Under the pieces are notes generated by a model. That model did no database searches, was not told where the DNA came from, and worked only from the letters and a program-made list of their open reading frames with translations. A program made the position numbers and the translations under genes. 64,000 nt of DNA from Bin87 sp964502995 (lineage in GTDB: Bacteria; Chloroflexota; Dehalococcoidia; Lucifugimonadales; UBA3495), in contig CAZCZB010000009.1 in the NCBI GenBank assembly GCA_964502995.1, positions 1-64,000 of the forward strand, given 5' to 3'. Below are positions 8,776 through 17,138 of this stretch, in pieces. Positions within the stretch are counted from its first letter, which is position 1; each line of letters begins with the position of its first letter.

Positions 8776-8805
8776 TTGTTTGAAAAAAATGCTGTGTGTT
8801 AGAAT
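8776..8805 (+). promoter_or_regulatory. predicted dprA promoter (extended -10)
   Basis: A weak -35 TTGTTT (8776-8781), an 18-base spacer and the extended -10 TGTTAGAAT (8797-8805). The predicted transcript would begin near 8812, almost at GTG 8813, which implies a leaderless mRNA. Confidence 0.45.
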
Positions 8806-8812
8806 CCGCGCC

Positions 8813-10024
8813 GTGATTGCCGCCCGCACAGAATCCCTGGGTTACTGGATTGCGCTGAGCCAGATCTCTGGCCTGGGCGCCGCCAGGTTCCGGATGTTGG
8901 AATCGCATTTCGACGGGGATATGGCGGTGGCTTGGTCGGCTTCCAGGCAGGAGTTGCGCGCCGCCGGGATAGGTGGCAAGGTTGCCCAGGCGATTGTGGA
9001 AGGGCGCAGGTCGATTGACCCCGGACGCGAGATGGAACGGTTGGAGAAGTCAGGAGTGTCCGCGTTTGACTGGCATTCCGACCGGTACCCGTGGCGACTC
9101 AAAGAAACGCCGGATGCTCCACCGGTGTTGTATTGTCGTGGCGAACTGCTGGACAGCGACGATGTGTCCGTGGCGGTGGTTGGTACCCGGCGACCAACGG
9201 ATTACGGCGGCCGGGTAACCGCTCAACTTTGCCGGGATCTGGCGGAGCGCGGTGTGGTGGTTGTGAGCGGGTTGGCCCTTGGCATCGACGCACACGCCCA
9301 CCGGGCCACCCTGGAGGCCGGGGGCCGTACGATTGCGGTTCTGGGGAATGGATTGGATCACGTGTATCCCCGGGAGAACCTGCGATTGGCGGAACGAATT
9401 GTCGCGGAAGGCGGTGCAATCATAAGCGAGTTTCACCTTGGCGCGCGGCCGGAGGCTTCGAACTTTCCCCGGCGCAACCGCATCATCAGCGGGATGACAC
9501 TGGGTACGTTGATCACCGAGGCCAGCGAAACCAGTGGCACTCGTTGGACGGTGTACCACGCGCTGGAACAGAATCGCGAGATTTTCTGCGTGCCGGGGAG
9601 CATATACTCGGAGGCGAGCAAGTTGACCAACCGGTTGATCCGCGAAGGGGCCAAGCTAGTCTGCGACGTAAGTGATATATTAAACGAGATCGGCCTGGAT
9701 ACCACGGCCCGCCAGATGCAACTGGAACTGACGGAATCACAAAAATCCGTTCCCGGTCAAAAAGGTTCCAACAACGGGAGCGGCGACACACCGGCGAGGG
9801 CTCCGAATGGCGCGATCGTCAATGAGGACAGGCGGTCCAACCAAACGGTCGATCCCGAAGAGTCTGCTTTGCTGGACCATGTGATGTCCGATCCCGTACA
9901 CATCGACGACCTGGCAAGATTGGTTGGTCGTCCCGTTGCTGAAGTGAGCGGTTTGCTTACGATGCTCGAATTGAAGGGACTGGTGGAGCAGGCTGGTATG
10001 ATGCATTACAGGTTGCCTTACTGA
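8813..10024 (+). CDS. dprA: DNA-processing protein DprA
   Basis: DprA/Smf protects incoming single-stranded DNA and loads RecA during transformation. The 403-residue protein has an N-terminal SAM-like region (YWIALSQISGLGAARF), the Rossmann-like DprA core with VAVVGTRRPTDYGGR near residue 119, VVVSGLALGIDAHAHRA near 148 and VLGNGLDHVYP, and a C-terminal winged helix from about 340. A linker near residues 300-335 looks disordered. GTG 8813 is preferred because an earlier GTG (8762) lies upstream of the predicted promoter; the earlier start would add 17 residues. It heads the dprA-topA-xerC order found in many bacteria. Confidence 0.93.
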   Translation: MIAARTESLGYWIALSQISGLGAARFRMLESHFDGDMAVAWSASRQELRAAGIGGKVAQAIVEGRRSIDPGREMERLEKSGVSAFDWHSDRYPWRLKETPDAPPVLYCRGELLDSDDVSVAVVGTRRPTDYGGRVTAQLCRDLAERGVVVVSGLALGIDAHAHRATLEAGGRTIAVLGNGLDHVYPRENLRLAERIVAEGGAIISEFHLGARPEASNFPRRNRIISGMTLGTLITEASETSGTRWTVYHALEQNREIFCVPGSIYSEASKLTNRLIREGAKLVCDVSDILNEIGLDTTARQMQLELTESQKSVPGQKGSNNGSGDTPARAPNGAIVNEDRRSNQTVDPEESALLDHVMSDPVHIDDLARLVGRPVAEVSGLLTMLELKGLVEQAGMMHYRLPY

Positions 10025-10057
10025 CGCAACGCACATATTTGGAGACGCAAACACAAT

Positions 10058-12499
10058 ATGCCGCCCAAAACGGGTACAACCACAAAAAAGACTGGCAAGA
10101 CTGCGGCGAGGTCCAAATCGTCGAAAGCTCCCGCCAGATCAGGAAGCAAGTCCAAGGCTTCCTCGGCACGGTCCAACGCTGGGATCCCCTCGGCGGCGGG
10201 CAAACGATTGGTGATTGTGGAATCGCCGGCCAAGGCCAGGACGGTTGGACAGATTCTTGGCAGGAAGTACGTGGTGGCCGCGTCCATGGGACACGTCCGC
10301 GACCTGCCCAAGTCGACGTTGGGAGTGGATCCCGAGCAGGAATTCACGCCGAAATACCTGACGATGAAGGACAAGCGCGATCTCGTGAAAGGTCTCAAGG
10401 AGGCCGGCGAGAAAGCGTCCGAGATATTTCTGGCGACCGACCCCGACCGTGAAGGCGAAGCCATATCCTGGCACCTGCAGGCTGCGGCGGGCTGGGACAA
10501 AAACGCCAAGCCGCCAAAGCGAGTGGTGTTCCACGAAATCACCAAGCAAGCGGTTGAAGAAGCGTTTGAGCATCCGCGCGAGATCGACATGGAGTTGGTC
10601 AACGCGCAGCAGGCACGTCGGATACTGGACCGGTTGGTGGGATACGAGATCAGTCCGCTGCTTTGGTTGAAGGTCCAGTTGGGTCTGTCGGCCGGGCGAG
10701 TGCAGTCGGTTGCGCTCCGGATGATCGTGGAACGTGAGCGAGCCATCGCGGCATTTGTGCCTGTGGAGTGGTGGTCGCTGGAGGCGGACCTGTTCAAGGA
10801 TTCTGACCCGCCGGCGAATCGCAGTGTTTTCACCGCCACGCTGCAATCGTTGAAAGGCGCACGTCGCAAACTGTCCATCGGGGACGAGGACACGGCGCGC
10901 AGCCTGGAATCGGAACTCAAGGGCGCAGCCTATTCCGTGGACAGCGTCGAGAAGAAGCCGCGCCGCCAGCGGCCGGCGCCTCCGTTCATCACCAGCACGC
11001 TGCAACAGGAAGCGGGCCGCAAGCTGCGCTTCACCGCCCAGCGCACCATGGCGTTGGCGCAGCAGCTTTACGAAGGGTTGAATGTCGGCAGCGAAGGTTC
11101 GGTTGGTCTGATCACCTACATGAGGACCGACAGCGTGAACGTGGCGGACACGGCGGTTCGGGAGACCCGCGATTACATCCGCGGGCGGTACGGCAAGGAA
11201 TACACGCCGGACAAACCGCGAACCTACCGGACGCGCAGCAAGAACGCGCAGGAAGCCCACGAAGCCATCAGGCCTACGTCGATCCGACGGACGCCCCAGG
11301 AAATGGCGACTTACCTTGACCGGGACCAGCTCCGGCTATACACGCTGATATGGGAACGCATGGTGGCGAGCCAGATGGCGGACGCGTTGCTGGAGGCGAC
11401 GACAGTGGAAATCGACGCGGCCTGCGCCGGGCCATCGGGCAACGTGTACCGGTTCCGAGCGACGGGTTCGGTGTTGAAGTTCCCGGGCTTCAGAGCGGTT
11501 TACCTGGAAGGGCGGGACGATTCGCCGGATCCGGAAGTGGGCGCGCTGCCGGAACTGGCATCAGGCGACGGCCTGACCAACCAGGAACTGCACGCAAATC
11601 AACATTTCACGCAGCCGCCGCCGAGATTCACCGAGGCCACCCTCATCAAGGAGATGGAGGACAACGGCATCGGGCGTCCGAGCACATACGCTCCCACCAT
11701 CGCAACGCTGGTGGAACGCGAATACGTGCAGCGGGAACAGCGGAGATTGTCGCCGACCGAACTGGGATGCACCGTGACCGATTTGCTCACCGAGCATTTC
11801 GCGAACGTGATGGATCTCAACTTCACCGCGCGCCTGGAAGAAGACCTGGACAGCGTGGCGCAGGGAGACCAGGACTGGGTGCCCATGCTGCGCGAGTTTT
11901 ACGGGCCGTTCCATCAGGCGGTATCGGCGGCGGAGAAGGCGTTCTCCCCGGCGTGCGAAAAGTGCGGCGAGCCGATGACCATGATGATGGGCAGGTTCGG
12001 CAGGTTCCTGGCGTGTTCGGGTTATCCGGCTTGCCAGAACACGCGGAACATGCGGAACAACGCCGAGCGACCGCCGGATGAAGAGACCGATGAGGTCTGC
12101 GAAAAGTGCGAGCGCCCCATGGTCATCAAGACCGGACGGTACGGGCGATTCATCGCCTGCACCGGCTACAATGCGGCGGAAAATCCGTGCGACAACCGGC
12201 GCAACATCGTCAAGAAGAGCGAGGTGCCGTGCCCGAAGTGCGGCGGCGATCTCGTCGAGCGGAGAGCGCGCAAGTCCGGCCGCCCGTTCTGGGGTTGCGC
12301 CAACTATCCAAAGTGCGACTTTCTGGTGAACACGGAGCCACTCACCGTGCCCTGTCCCGAATGCGGCGGGATGCTGATCTCCGCAGCGCGTGGCAAGGCG
12401 TCCTGCTCGGTGTGCAAATGGAAGGGCGACCCGCCGACCGCCGGCGCTGACACCGCCGCACCGGCAGCGGAACCCGAGTTGGCAACCGTTGGCGACTAA
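10058..12499 (+). CDS. topA: DNA topoisomerase I
   Basis: An 813-residue type IA topoisomerase that relaxes negative supercoils by transient single-strand cleavage. About 45 N-terminal residues are Lys/Ser/Ala-rich and probably disordered, unlike most TopA. The TOPRIM domain starts at LVIVESPAKA (near 50), the active-site Tyr is in ITYMRTDS (near 353), and from about 632 there are four C-terminal cysteine-rich zinc motifs (CEKCGEP, CEKCERP, CPKCGGD, CPECGGM). An SD-like GGAG lies 13 bases before the ATG. It follows dprA by 33 bases and its end overlaps the probable xerC start. Confidence 0.97.
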   Translation: MPPKTGTTTKKTGKTAARSKSSKAPARSGSKSKASSARSNAGIPSAAGKRLVIVESPAKARTVGQILGRKYVVAASMGHVRDLPKSTLGVDPEQEFTPKYLTMKDKRDLVKGLKEAGEKASEIFLATDPDREGEAISWHLQAAAGWDKNAKPPKRVVFHEITKQAVEEAFEHPREIDMELVNAQQARRILDRLVGYEISPLLWLKVQLGLSAGRVQSVALRMIVERERAIAAFVPVEWWSLEADLFKDSDPPANRSVFTATLQSLKGARRKLSIGDEDTARSLESELKGAAYSVDSVEKKPRRQRPAPPFITSTLQQEAGRKLRFTAQRTMALAQQLYEGLNVGSEGSVGLITYMRTDSVNVADTAVRETRDYIRGRYGKEYTPDKPRTYRTRSKNAQEAHEAIRPTSIRRTPQEMATYLDRDQLRLYTLIWERMVASQMADALLEATTVEIDAACAGPSGNVYRFRATGSVLKFPGFRAVYLEGRDDSPDPEVGALPELASGDGLTNQELHANQHFTQPPPRFTEATLIKEMEDNGIGRPSTYAPTIATLVEREYVQREQRRLSPTELGCTVTDLLTEHFANVMDLNFTARLEEDLDSVAQGDQDWVPMLREFYGPFHQAVSAAEKAFSPACEKCGEPMTMMMGRFGRFLACSGYPACQNTRNMRNNAERPPDEETDEVCEKCERPMVIKTGRYGRFIACTGYNAAENPCDNRRNIVKKSEVPCPKCGGDLVERRARKSGRPFWGCANYPKCDFLVNTEPLTVPCPECGGMLISAARGKASCSVCKWKGDPPTAGADTAAPAAEPELATVGD

Positions 12500-13544
12500 C
12501 GCGACATACGCCGGCGGGTCTGCGGCAGGGGATCGGGAATGCGCTCCCGCGTCGCCCGAGTTGTTGGAGCGGTATTCCCGGTATCTCACCGGGCAACGAT
12601 CGTTGTCGGAGAATACGCGGCGCATTTACCTGGATGATCTGCACACTTTCCTGTCCTATTGCCGGTTGAAGAGTCTTTCGCTATCGGAGATGGACCGTCA
12701 GATGCTGCGGGGTTACGTGGCATACCTGGCAACCGAAGGCAGGTCGGAAAACGGACGATCCAAGGGTTATGCCCGGGTTAGCATCGTGCGCAAACTGACG
12801 GCGCTGCGGACGTTTTACAATTTCCTGGTGCAGGAGGGTTGGTTCAAGTCGACTCCGGTGCCTTCGGCCCGCTCATTTCCGGTGAAGGTCGAGAAACCGC
12901 TGCCCAAATTCCTGGGTCAAAAGGAAGCGACACGGCTGCTGGAAACCCCCGACGACGATACGCCCATGGGGTTGCGAGACCGGGCGATACTGGAGGTCCT
13001 GTACGCGTGTGGCGTGCGCCTCGCCGAGATTGAAGGGATGAACCTGGGCGACGTGGCGCGAGAACGCCGGGAAATCCTGGTGCGCGGCAAGGGCAACAAG
13101 GAACGTTGGACGTTGTATGGCGAGCCGGCCCAGGCTGCGTTGGATAACTACTTGGAGGACGGTAGGCCGCACCTGGCGGACGACCTGGACAATGAGGGCC
13201 CGCTGTTTTTGAATCGCTACGGCAAACGACTTTCGCGCCGCAGCATCGAGAAGGTCGTCAGCAATTACGCGGCGCGGGCGGGTTTGAAAGAAGGCATCCA
13301 CCCTCATACCCTGCGCCACAGTTTTGCCAGCCACATGCTCCAGGGCGACGCCGACCTCAGGGTAATCCAGGATCTGTTGGGCCACAGCAGCGTGGCGACC
13401 ACGCAGGTTTACACGCACATCACCAAGCAGGAGGCGCGCCGGGCGTACCTGAATTTCCATCCACTTTCCGGCGGGAACGCGGTTGGGGCGTCGGGAGAGC
13501 GCGGCGAGGACTATGACGACGATCCTGGTCCTGAACGGGCCTAA
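12489..13544 (+). CDS. xerC: tyrosine recombinase XerC/XerD
   Basis: A tyrosine recombinase of the Xer type that resolves chromosome dimers at dif. The N-terminal SAM-like domain begins around LLERYSRYLTGQRSLSENTR. The catalytic set is complete: Arg in GVRLAEIEG (near 175), Lys in RGKGNKERW (near 198), HTLRHSF (near 273), His in LLGHSS (near 296) and Tyr in VYTHIT (near 306). A tail of about 35 acidic residues follows. The start is uncertain: TTG 12489, overlapping topA by 11 bases, is a best guess, and TTG 12561 would also give a full-length Xer. XerC versus XerD cannot be decided. Its housekeeping position argues against a phage integrase. Confidence 0.9.
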   Translation: MATNATYAGGSAAGDRECAPASPELLERYSRYLTGQRSLSENTRRIYLDDLHTFLSYCRLKSLSLSEMDRQMLRGYVAYLATEGRSENGRSKGYARVSIVRKLTALRTFYNFLVQEGWFKSTPVPSARSFPVKVEKPLPKFLGQKEATRLLETPDDDTPMGLRDRAILEVLYACGVRLAEIEGMNLGDVARERREILVRGKGNKERWTLYGEPAQAALDNYLEDGRPHLADDLDNEGPLFLNRYGKRLSRRSIEKVVSNYAARAGLKEGIHPHTLRHSFASHMLQGDADLRVIQDLLGHSSVATTQVYTHITKQEARRAYLNFHPLSGGNAVGASGERGEDYDDDPGPERA

Positions 13545-13971
13545 CCTCAACGCGCTGGGCCGCCGGAACCGCCATCACTACGGGGTCCTGACGCTGGACG
13601 AGATCAACCTGCGCATCGTGGAGCGGGCTGCTGAGTTGGGAGTACAGGTGGAGTTTTACCAGTCCAACCATGAGGGAGCGTTGATCGATCACCTGCAAGA
13701 ACGCGCGGGCGGGATTGATGGAATCGTGGTGAACGCCGGCGCCCTGACGCATTATGGCCTGGCGTTGAAGGACGCGCTCACGGATGCGGCGGTGCCGGTG
13801 GTTGAAGTGCATCTAAGCAACATCCACGCCCGCGAAGAGTGGCGGCGACGGTCGGTGCTGGCCGACACCGCGCGCGGCCAAATTGCCGGGCTGGGATGGA
13901 GAGGCTATACTGCTGCCGTGGAAGCCTTGGCCGGTGTCATTGCCGACGAAGCGGCCCAGCAAGCGAACTAG
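13513..13971 (+). CDS. aroQ: type II 3-dehydroquinate dehydratase
   Basis: A 152-residue dodecameric-type dehydroquinase of the shikimate pathway, converting 3-dehydroquinate to 3-dehydroshikimate. Family landmarks are LVLNGPNLNALGRR at the start, the active-site Tyr in RHHYGVLTL, QSNHEGALIDHLQ, GALTHYGLAL and the catalytic His region VEVHLSNIHAREEWRR. ATG 13513 gives the usual 145-155 residues and places NGPNLN properly. The gene overlaps the end of xerC by 32 bases in another frame, suggesting translational coupling. Confidence 0.96.
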   Translation: MTTILVLNGPNLNALGRRNRHHYGVLTLDEINLRIVERAAELGVQVEFYQSNHEGALIDHLQERAGGIDGIVVNAGALTHYGLALKDALTDAAVPVVEVHLSNIHAREEWRRRSVLADTARGQIAGLGWRGYTAAVEALAGVIADEAAQQAN

Positions 13972-13986
13972 AAGGGGACACCTACC

Positions 13987-14553
13987 ATGAGCATCAACTT
14001 TGGGGACCTGAACAAGGGAATGGTGATTGAACTTGAGAACCAGCCCTGGCAGGTGATGGATTACGAGCGGCACAAGATGCAGCAGCGGGCGCCGGTTACG
14101 CGGATCAAGATGCGGAACCTGATCAACGGCACCGTGATCGAGCGCACGTTCCAACGGTACGACACCGCGTTCAGCCTGGCCGAAGTGGACAACCGCGAAA
14201 CCCAGTATCTGTACACCGACGGGTCGCACTACTTTTTCATGGACCAGGAAACCTTCGACCAGCACGAGTTGACCAGCGAGCAGCTTGGCGACAGCCTTGG
14301 ATATCTCAAAGAGAGCATGATGGTTGAGGTGGTGTTCTACAAGGGCTCGGCCATCAACGTGAACCTGCCGATTCACGTGGAGTTGAAAGTGGTGGACACT
14401 CCGCCGGCATTCAAGGGCAACACGGCGCAGGGCGGCAACAAGCCGGCAACGCTGGAGACGGGCCTGCAAATCACCGTGCCAATGTTCATAACGCCCGGGA
14501 CGATTGTGAAGGTGGATACGCGCAACGCGACCTATTCGGAACGGGTTTCGTAA
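13987..14553 (+). CDS. efp: elongation factor P
   Basis: EF-P (188 residues) binds between the ribosomal P and E sites and rescues stalling on polyproline. It has the N-terminal KOW-like domain (FGDLNKGMVIELENQPW), and two OB domains, with a C-terminal signature including VPMFITPGTIVKVDT. The domain I tip reads KMQQRAPVTRIKMRN. Aligned to the E. coli tip, the modified lysine position is Gln33, with Arg34 next to it. Lys and Arg are the known modified residues, so this tip is unusual. It is 15 bases after aroQ, with AAGGGG before the ATG. Confidence 0.96.
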   Translation: MSINFGDLNKGMVIELENQPWQVMDYERHKMQQRAPVTRIKMRNLINGTVIERTFQRYDTAFSLAEVDNRETQYLYTDGSHYFFMDQETFDQHELTSEQLGDSLGYLKESMMVEVVFYKGSAINVNLPIHVELKVVDTPPAFKGNTAQGGNKPATLETGLQITVPMFITPGTIVKVDTRNATYSERVS

Positions 14554-14575
14554 GGCGCAGCAACTCGCTGAACAG

Positions 14576-15910
14576 ATGCTCTCCCCAATCGTTTATTCGG
14601 TCGGCCAGATCGCCGAATATCTCAAGGAAAAGCTTGAGTCGGACGGGTTGCTGTCGCGGCTGACGGTGCAGGGTGAGATTGCGAACCTCCGCACGGTCGC
14701 GTCGGGGCATTCATATTTCAGCCTGCGTGAGGACGGAAGCACGATTCGTTGCGTGATGTTCCGGGGGCGTTCCGGACAGGAGTATCTGGAAGAAGGCCAG
14801 GAGATACTGGCTGGAGGCAACTTCACGTTCTACGCGCCTTACGGCGAGGCGAACATGCAGGTGGCGGTGGCGTTGCCCGTGGGCGAGGGTGCGCTGGCGC
14901 TGGAACTGGCGCGGCTCAAGCAGCAGTTGGCTGCGGAAGGATTGTTTGAGGAATCACGCAAGCGTCCGCTGCCGGTGTTTCCGCGGGTGATTGCCGTGGT
15001 GTCGTCGCCGGATGGGGCGGTTTGGCAGGACATCCAGAACGTCGTGCGCCGCAGGTACCCGCTGGCCGAGCTGAGGCTGGCGCCCACGGCGGTCCAGGGA
15101 GATACGGCGGCAGGCCAGATTGCCAGAGCGATCACGGCCGTGAACGATGAACGCATCGCGGATGTGATAATCGTGGCCAGAGGCGGTGGGTCGTTGGAAG
15201 ACCTGTGGTGTTTCAATTCGGAAGAAGTGGCGCGAGCCATATTCGCCAGTTCAATTCCGGTGATCTCGGGGGTTGGCCACGAAACGGATTTCACAATCGC
15301 CGACGACGTGGCTGACCGCAGGGCGCCGACGCCATCGGCCGCCGCGGAGTTGGCGACGCCGGACCGCAGTCAATTGATGGCCAACGTATTCGCGGCCGGC
15401 CAGCAGATGACCGCCACGATACTGGGACGCATAGACCGGAAACGTAGCGAAGTGGAGTTGCAACGGCAGCGGTTGCAACGCAGGGCTCCGGATGTTGGTT
15501 CGCTGATGCGCCAGGTTGATGGGTTGGCTGACCGGGCAACCGCCGCGATGCTCAGCCGGAAAGAGCGTTTGCAACGTGGACTGGAGGCGCAGCAGGCCAA
15601 GTTGACGGCGTTGGATCCGACGGCGACGTTGCGCAGGGGATACGCCATTGTCAGCCTGTCCGATAGCGGCCACGCCTTGACCGGGCCGGACCAGGTCAAT
15701 GATGGCGAGGCCTTGAGCATCACGCTCAGTCGTGGGAAGCTCGACGCCATCGCGGGCACGGCGAACGGAGATCAACCGTCGGTGAGCAGCCCTGTGGCCA
15801 ACGTCACGAAAGCCGACAGCAAACGCGACCAAGACAATGCTCCGGCAACTCCCAGGCCACGGAGACGCAAGGCGTCGGACAAACCGACCGCCATGCGACC
15901 CCTGCTCTAA
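14576..15910 (+). CDS. xseA: exodeoxyribonuclease VII large subunit
   Basis: The catalytic subunit of exonuclease VII, which degrades single-stranded DNA from either end. The 444-residue protein opens with the OB-fold (YSVGQIAEYLKEKLESDGLL, then GHSYFSLREDGSTIRCVMF), followed by the nuclease core with RVIAVVSSPDGAVWQDI, VARGGGSLEDLWCFNSEEV and ISGVGHETDFTIADDVAD. A long coiled-coil region and a Ser/Asp/Lys-rich tail follow. Length is normal. It is 22 bases after efp and directly upstream of xseB. Confidence 0.96.
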   Translation: MLSPIVYSVGQIAEYLKEKLESDGLLSRLTVQGEIANLRTVASGHSYFSLREDGSTIRCVMFRGRSGQEYLEEGQEILAGGNFTFYAPYGEANMQVAVALPVGEGALALELARLKQQLAAEGLFEESRKRPLPVFPRVIAVVSSPDGAVWQDIQNVVRRRYPLAELRLAPTAVQGDTAAGQIARAITAVNDERIADVIIVARGGGSLEDLWCFNSEEVARAIFASSIPVISGVGHETDFTIADDVADRRAPTPSAAAELATPDRSQLMANVFAAGQQMTATILGRIDRKRSEVELQRQRLQRRAPDVGSLMRQVDGLADRATAAMLSRKERLQRGLEAQQAKLTALDPTATLRRGYAIVSLSDSGHALTGPDQVNDGEALSITLSRGKLDAIAGTANGDQPSVSSPVANVTKADSKRDQDNAPATPRPRRRKASDKPTAMRPLL

Positions 15911-15933
15911 ATCTTCGACGGCGGTTTGCGACC

Positions 15934-16266
15934 ATGACTGAACCCACCGAAAGTTGGGCTGCCGAACTGGCCGCGCTTTCGTTCGAAGACGCTTACCGCA
16001 GGCTCGAAGAAACCGTGGGCCAACTGGAACGGGGAGAACTGGCGCTCACGGACGCGGAACTGCTGTACCGGCAGGGAATGGACCTGGCCAACCGGTGCCA
16101 ACAGCTATTGGCCGAAGCCGAGTTGAGGATCACCCAGGTCGGCGACAGTCGCGCAATGGCCGCCGCATCCGGTGGTGGGCGTGAGACCACGGACGATGAT
16201 TGGGAATTGCCGCCGCCGGTCGATCCGGATGATCCGTCGCTGTTTGAAGATAACCCTCCGTTCTGA
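15934..16266 (+). CDS. xseB: exodeoxyribonuclease VII small subunit
   Basis: The small helical subunit that wraps the coiled coil of XseA. The conserved part is residues 10-60 (LSFEDAYRRLEETVGQLERG, then LYRQGMDLANRCQQLL). An additional acidic, Pro-rich tail of about 35 residues makes it 110 long, where 70-85 is common. It starts 23 bases after xseA. Confidence 0.93.
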   Translation: MTEPTESWAAELAALSFEDAYRRLEETVGQLERGELALTDAELLYRQGMDLANRCQQLLAEAELRITQVGDSRAMAAASGGGRETTDDDWELPPPVDPDDPSLFEDNPPF

Positions 16267-16293
16267 CGAGCGCGCGTCCCGGATGGCCGCCAT

Positions 16294-17115
16294 ATGTTGC
16301 GCATAGGCTGGTTTTCCACAGGTCGGGGTGAAGGTTCGCGCGGATTGCTCACGTTCGTCGCGGATGCCATCGGCGCGGGCGAATTGGACGGTCGCATCGA
16401 GTTCGTTTTCAGCAACCGGGAACCCGGAGAAGCCGAGGGGTCCGATGTCTTCTTTGAACTGGTGCGATCCTATGGGTTGTCGCTGGTAACGTTATCGTCG
16501 GCGCGCTTTCGCCGGGAACACGGCGGAGGCCCGATGTCGCGGCATCGTGTTGGGTTCGACCGAGAGGCGATGCGACTGCTGCAGTCTTATGAAGTGGACG
16601 TTTGTGCGTTGGCCGGATATATGCTCATCTGCAGCGGCGAAATGTGCCGTCGGTATCCTTTGCTGAACCTGCACGGAGCCTTGCCGGACGGTCCAACCGG
16701 CACCTGGCAATCGGTGATATGGGAACTGATCGCGTCGAGAGCGACGAGAACCGGTTCGATGATTCACCTGGCGACCGAAGACGTGGACCGGGGGCCCGTA
16801 TTGACTCACTGCGTGCTGCCGATAGTCGGCGGTCAGTTCGATTCCGCATGGGAATCGCTGGAAGGACGGAACGAGGTTGCGGTTCGGGAGCAGGACGGTG
16901 AGGACAATGCCCTGTTTCAGTTGATTCGCGCCGAAGGTTACAGGCGTGAACCCTACCTGCTGTTGGAAACGCTCAAAGCCGTGGCGCAAAGCAAGGTGAT
17001 GGTGCGCCCTGGCGAGGCCCTGGATGCGGAAGGCCGGCCGTTGTCCGAGTCGTACCCCGCCGGATATGCGCTGACGGGCGAGATTGAGGCCGCAATAACG
17101 AGGGACCAACGGTAA
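16294..17115 (+). CDS. PurN-like formyltransferase family protein
   Basis: A 273-residue protein with the 10-formyltetrahydrofolate-dependent formyltransferase fold. The Asn-His-Asp catalytic set of PurN-type enzymes appears in LNLHGALPDGPTGTW (near residue 124), the following MIHLATEDVDRGPVL supplies the His and Asp region. The N-terminus (LRIGWFSTGRGEGS) replaces the usual PurN glycine-rich opening and a tail of about 60 residues follows the core. It may therefore be a PurN paralogue acting on another amine, such as a sugar nucleotide, rather than the GAR transformylase of purine synthesis. Confidence 0.8.
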   Translation: MLRIGWFSTGRGEGSRGLLTFVADAIGAGELDGRIEFVFSNREPGEAEGSDVFFELVRSYGLSLVTLSSARFRREHGGGPMSRHRVGFDREAMRLLQSYEVDVCALAGYMLICSGEMCRRYPLLNLHGALPDGPTGTWQSVIWELIASRATRTGSMIHLATEDVDRGPVLTHCVLPIVGGQFDSAWESLEGRNEVAVREQDGEDNALFQLIRAEGYRREPYLLLETLKAVAQSKVMVRPGEALDAEGRPLSESYPAGYALTGEIEAAITRDQR

Positions 17116-17138
17116 TCTGATCCGCCCGGGGTTCAGCT

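Noticed and set aside
12489..13544. Tyrosine recombinase as a sign of an integrated element
   Set aside because: It is of Xer type, sits in the common dprA-topA-xerC order and has no att repeats or phage genes around it.
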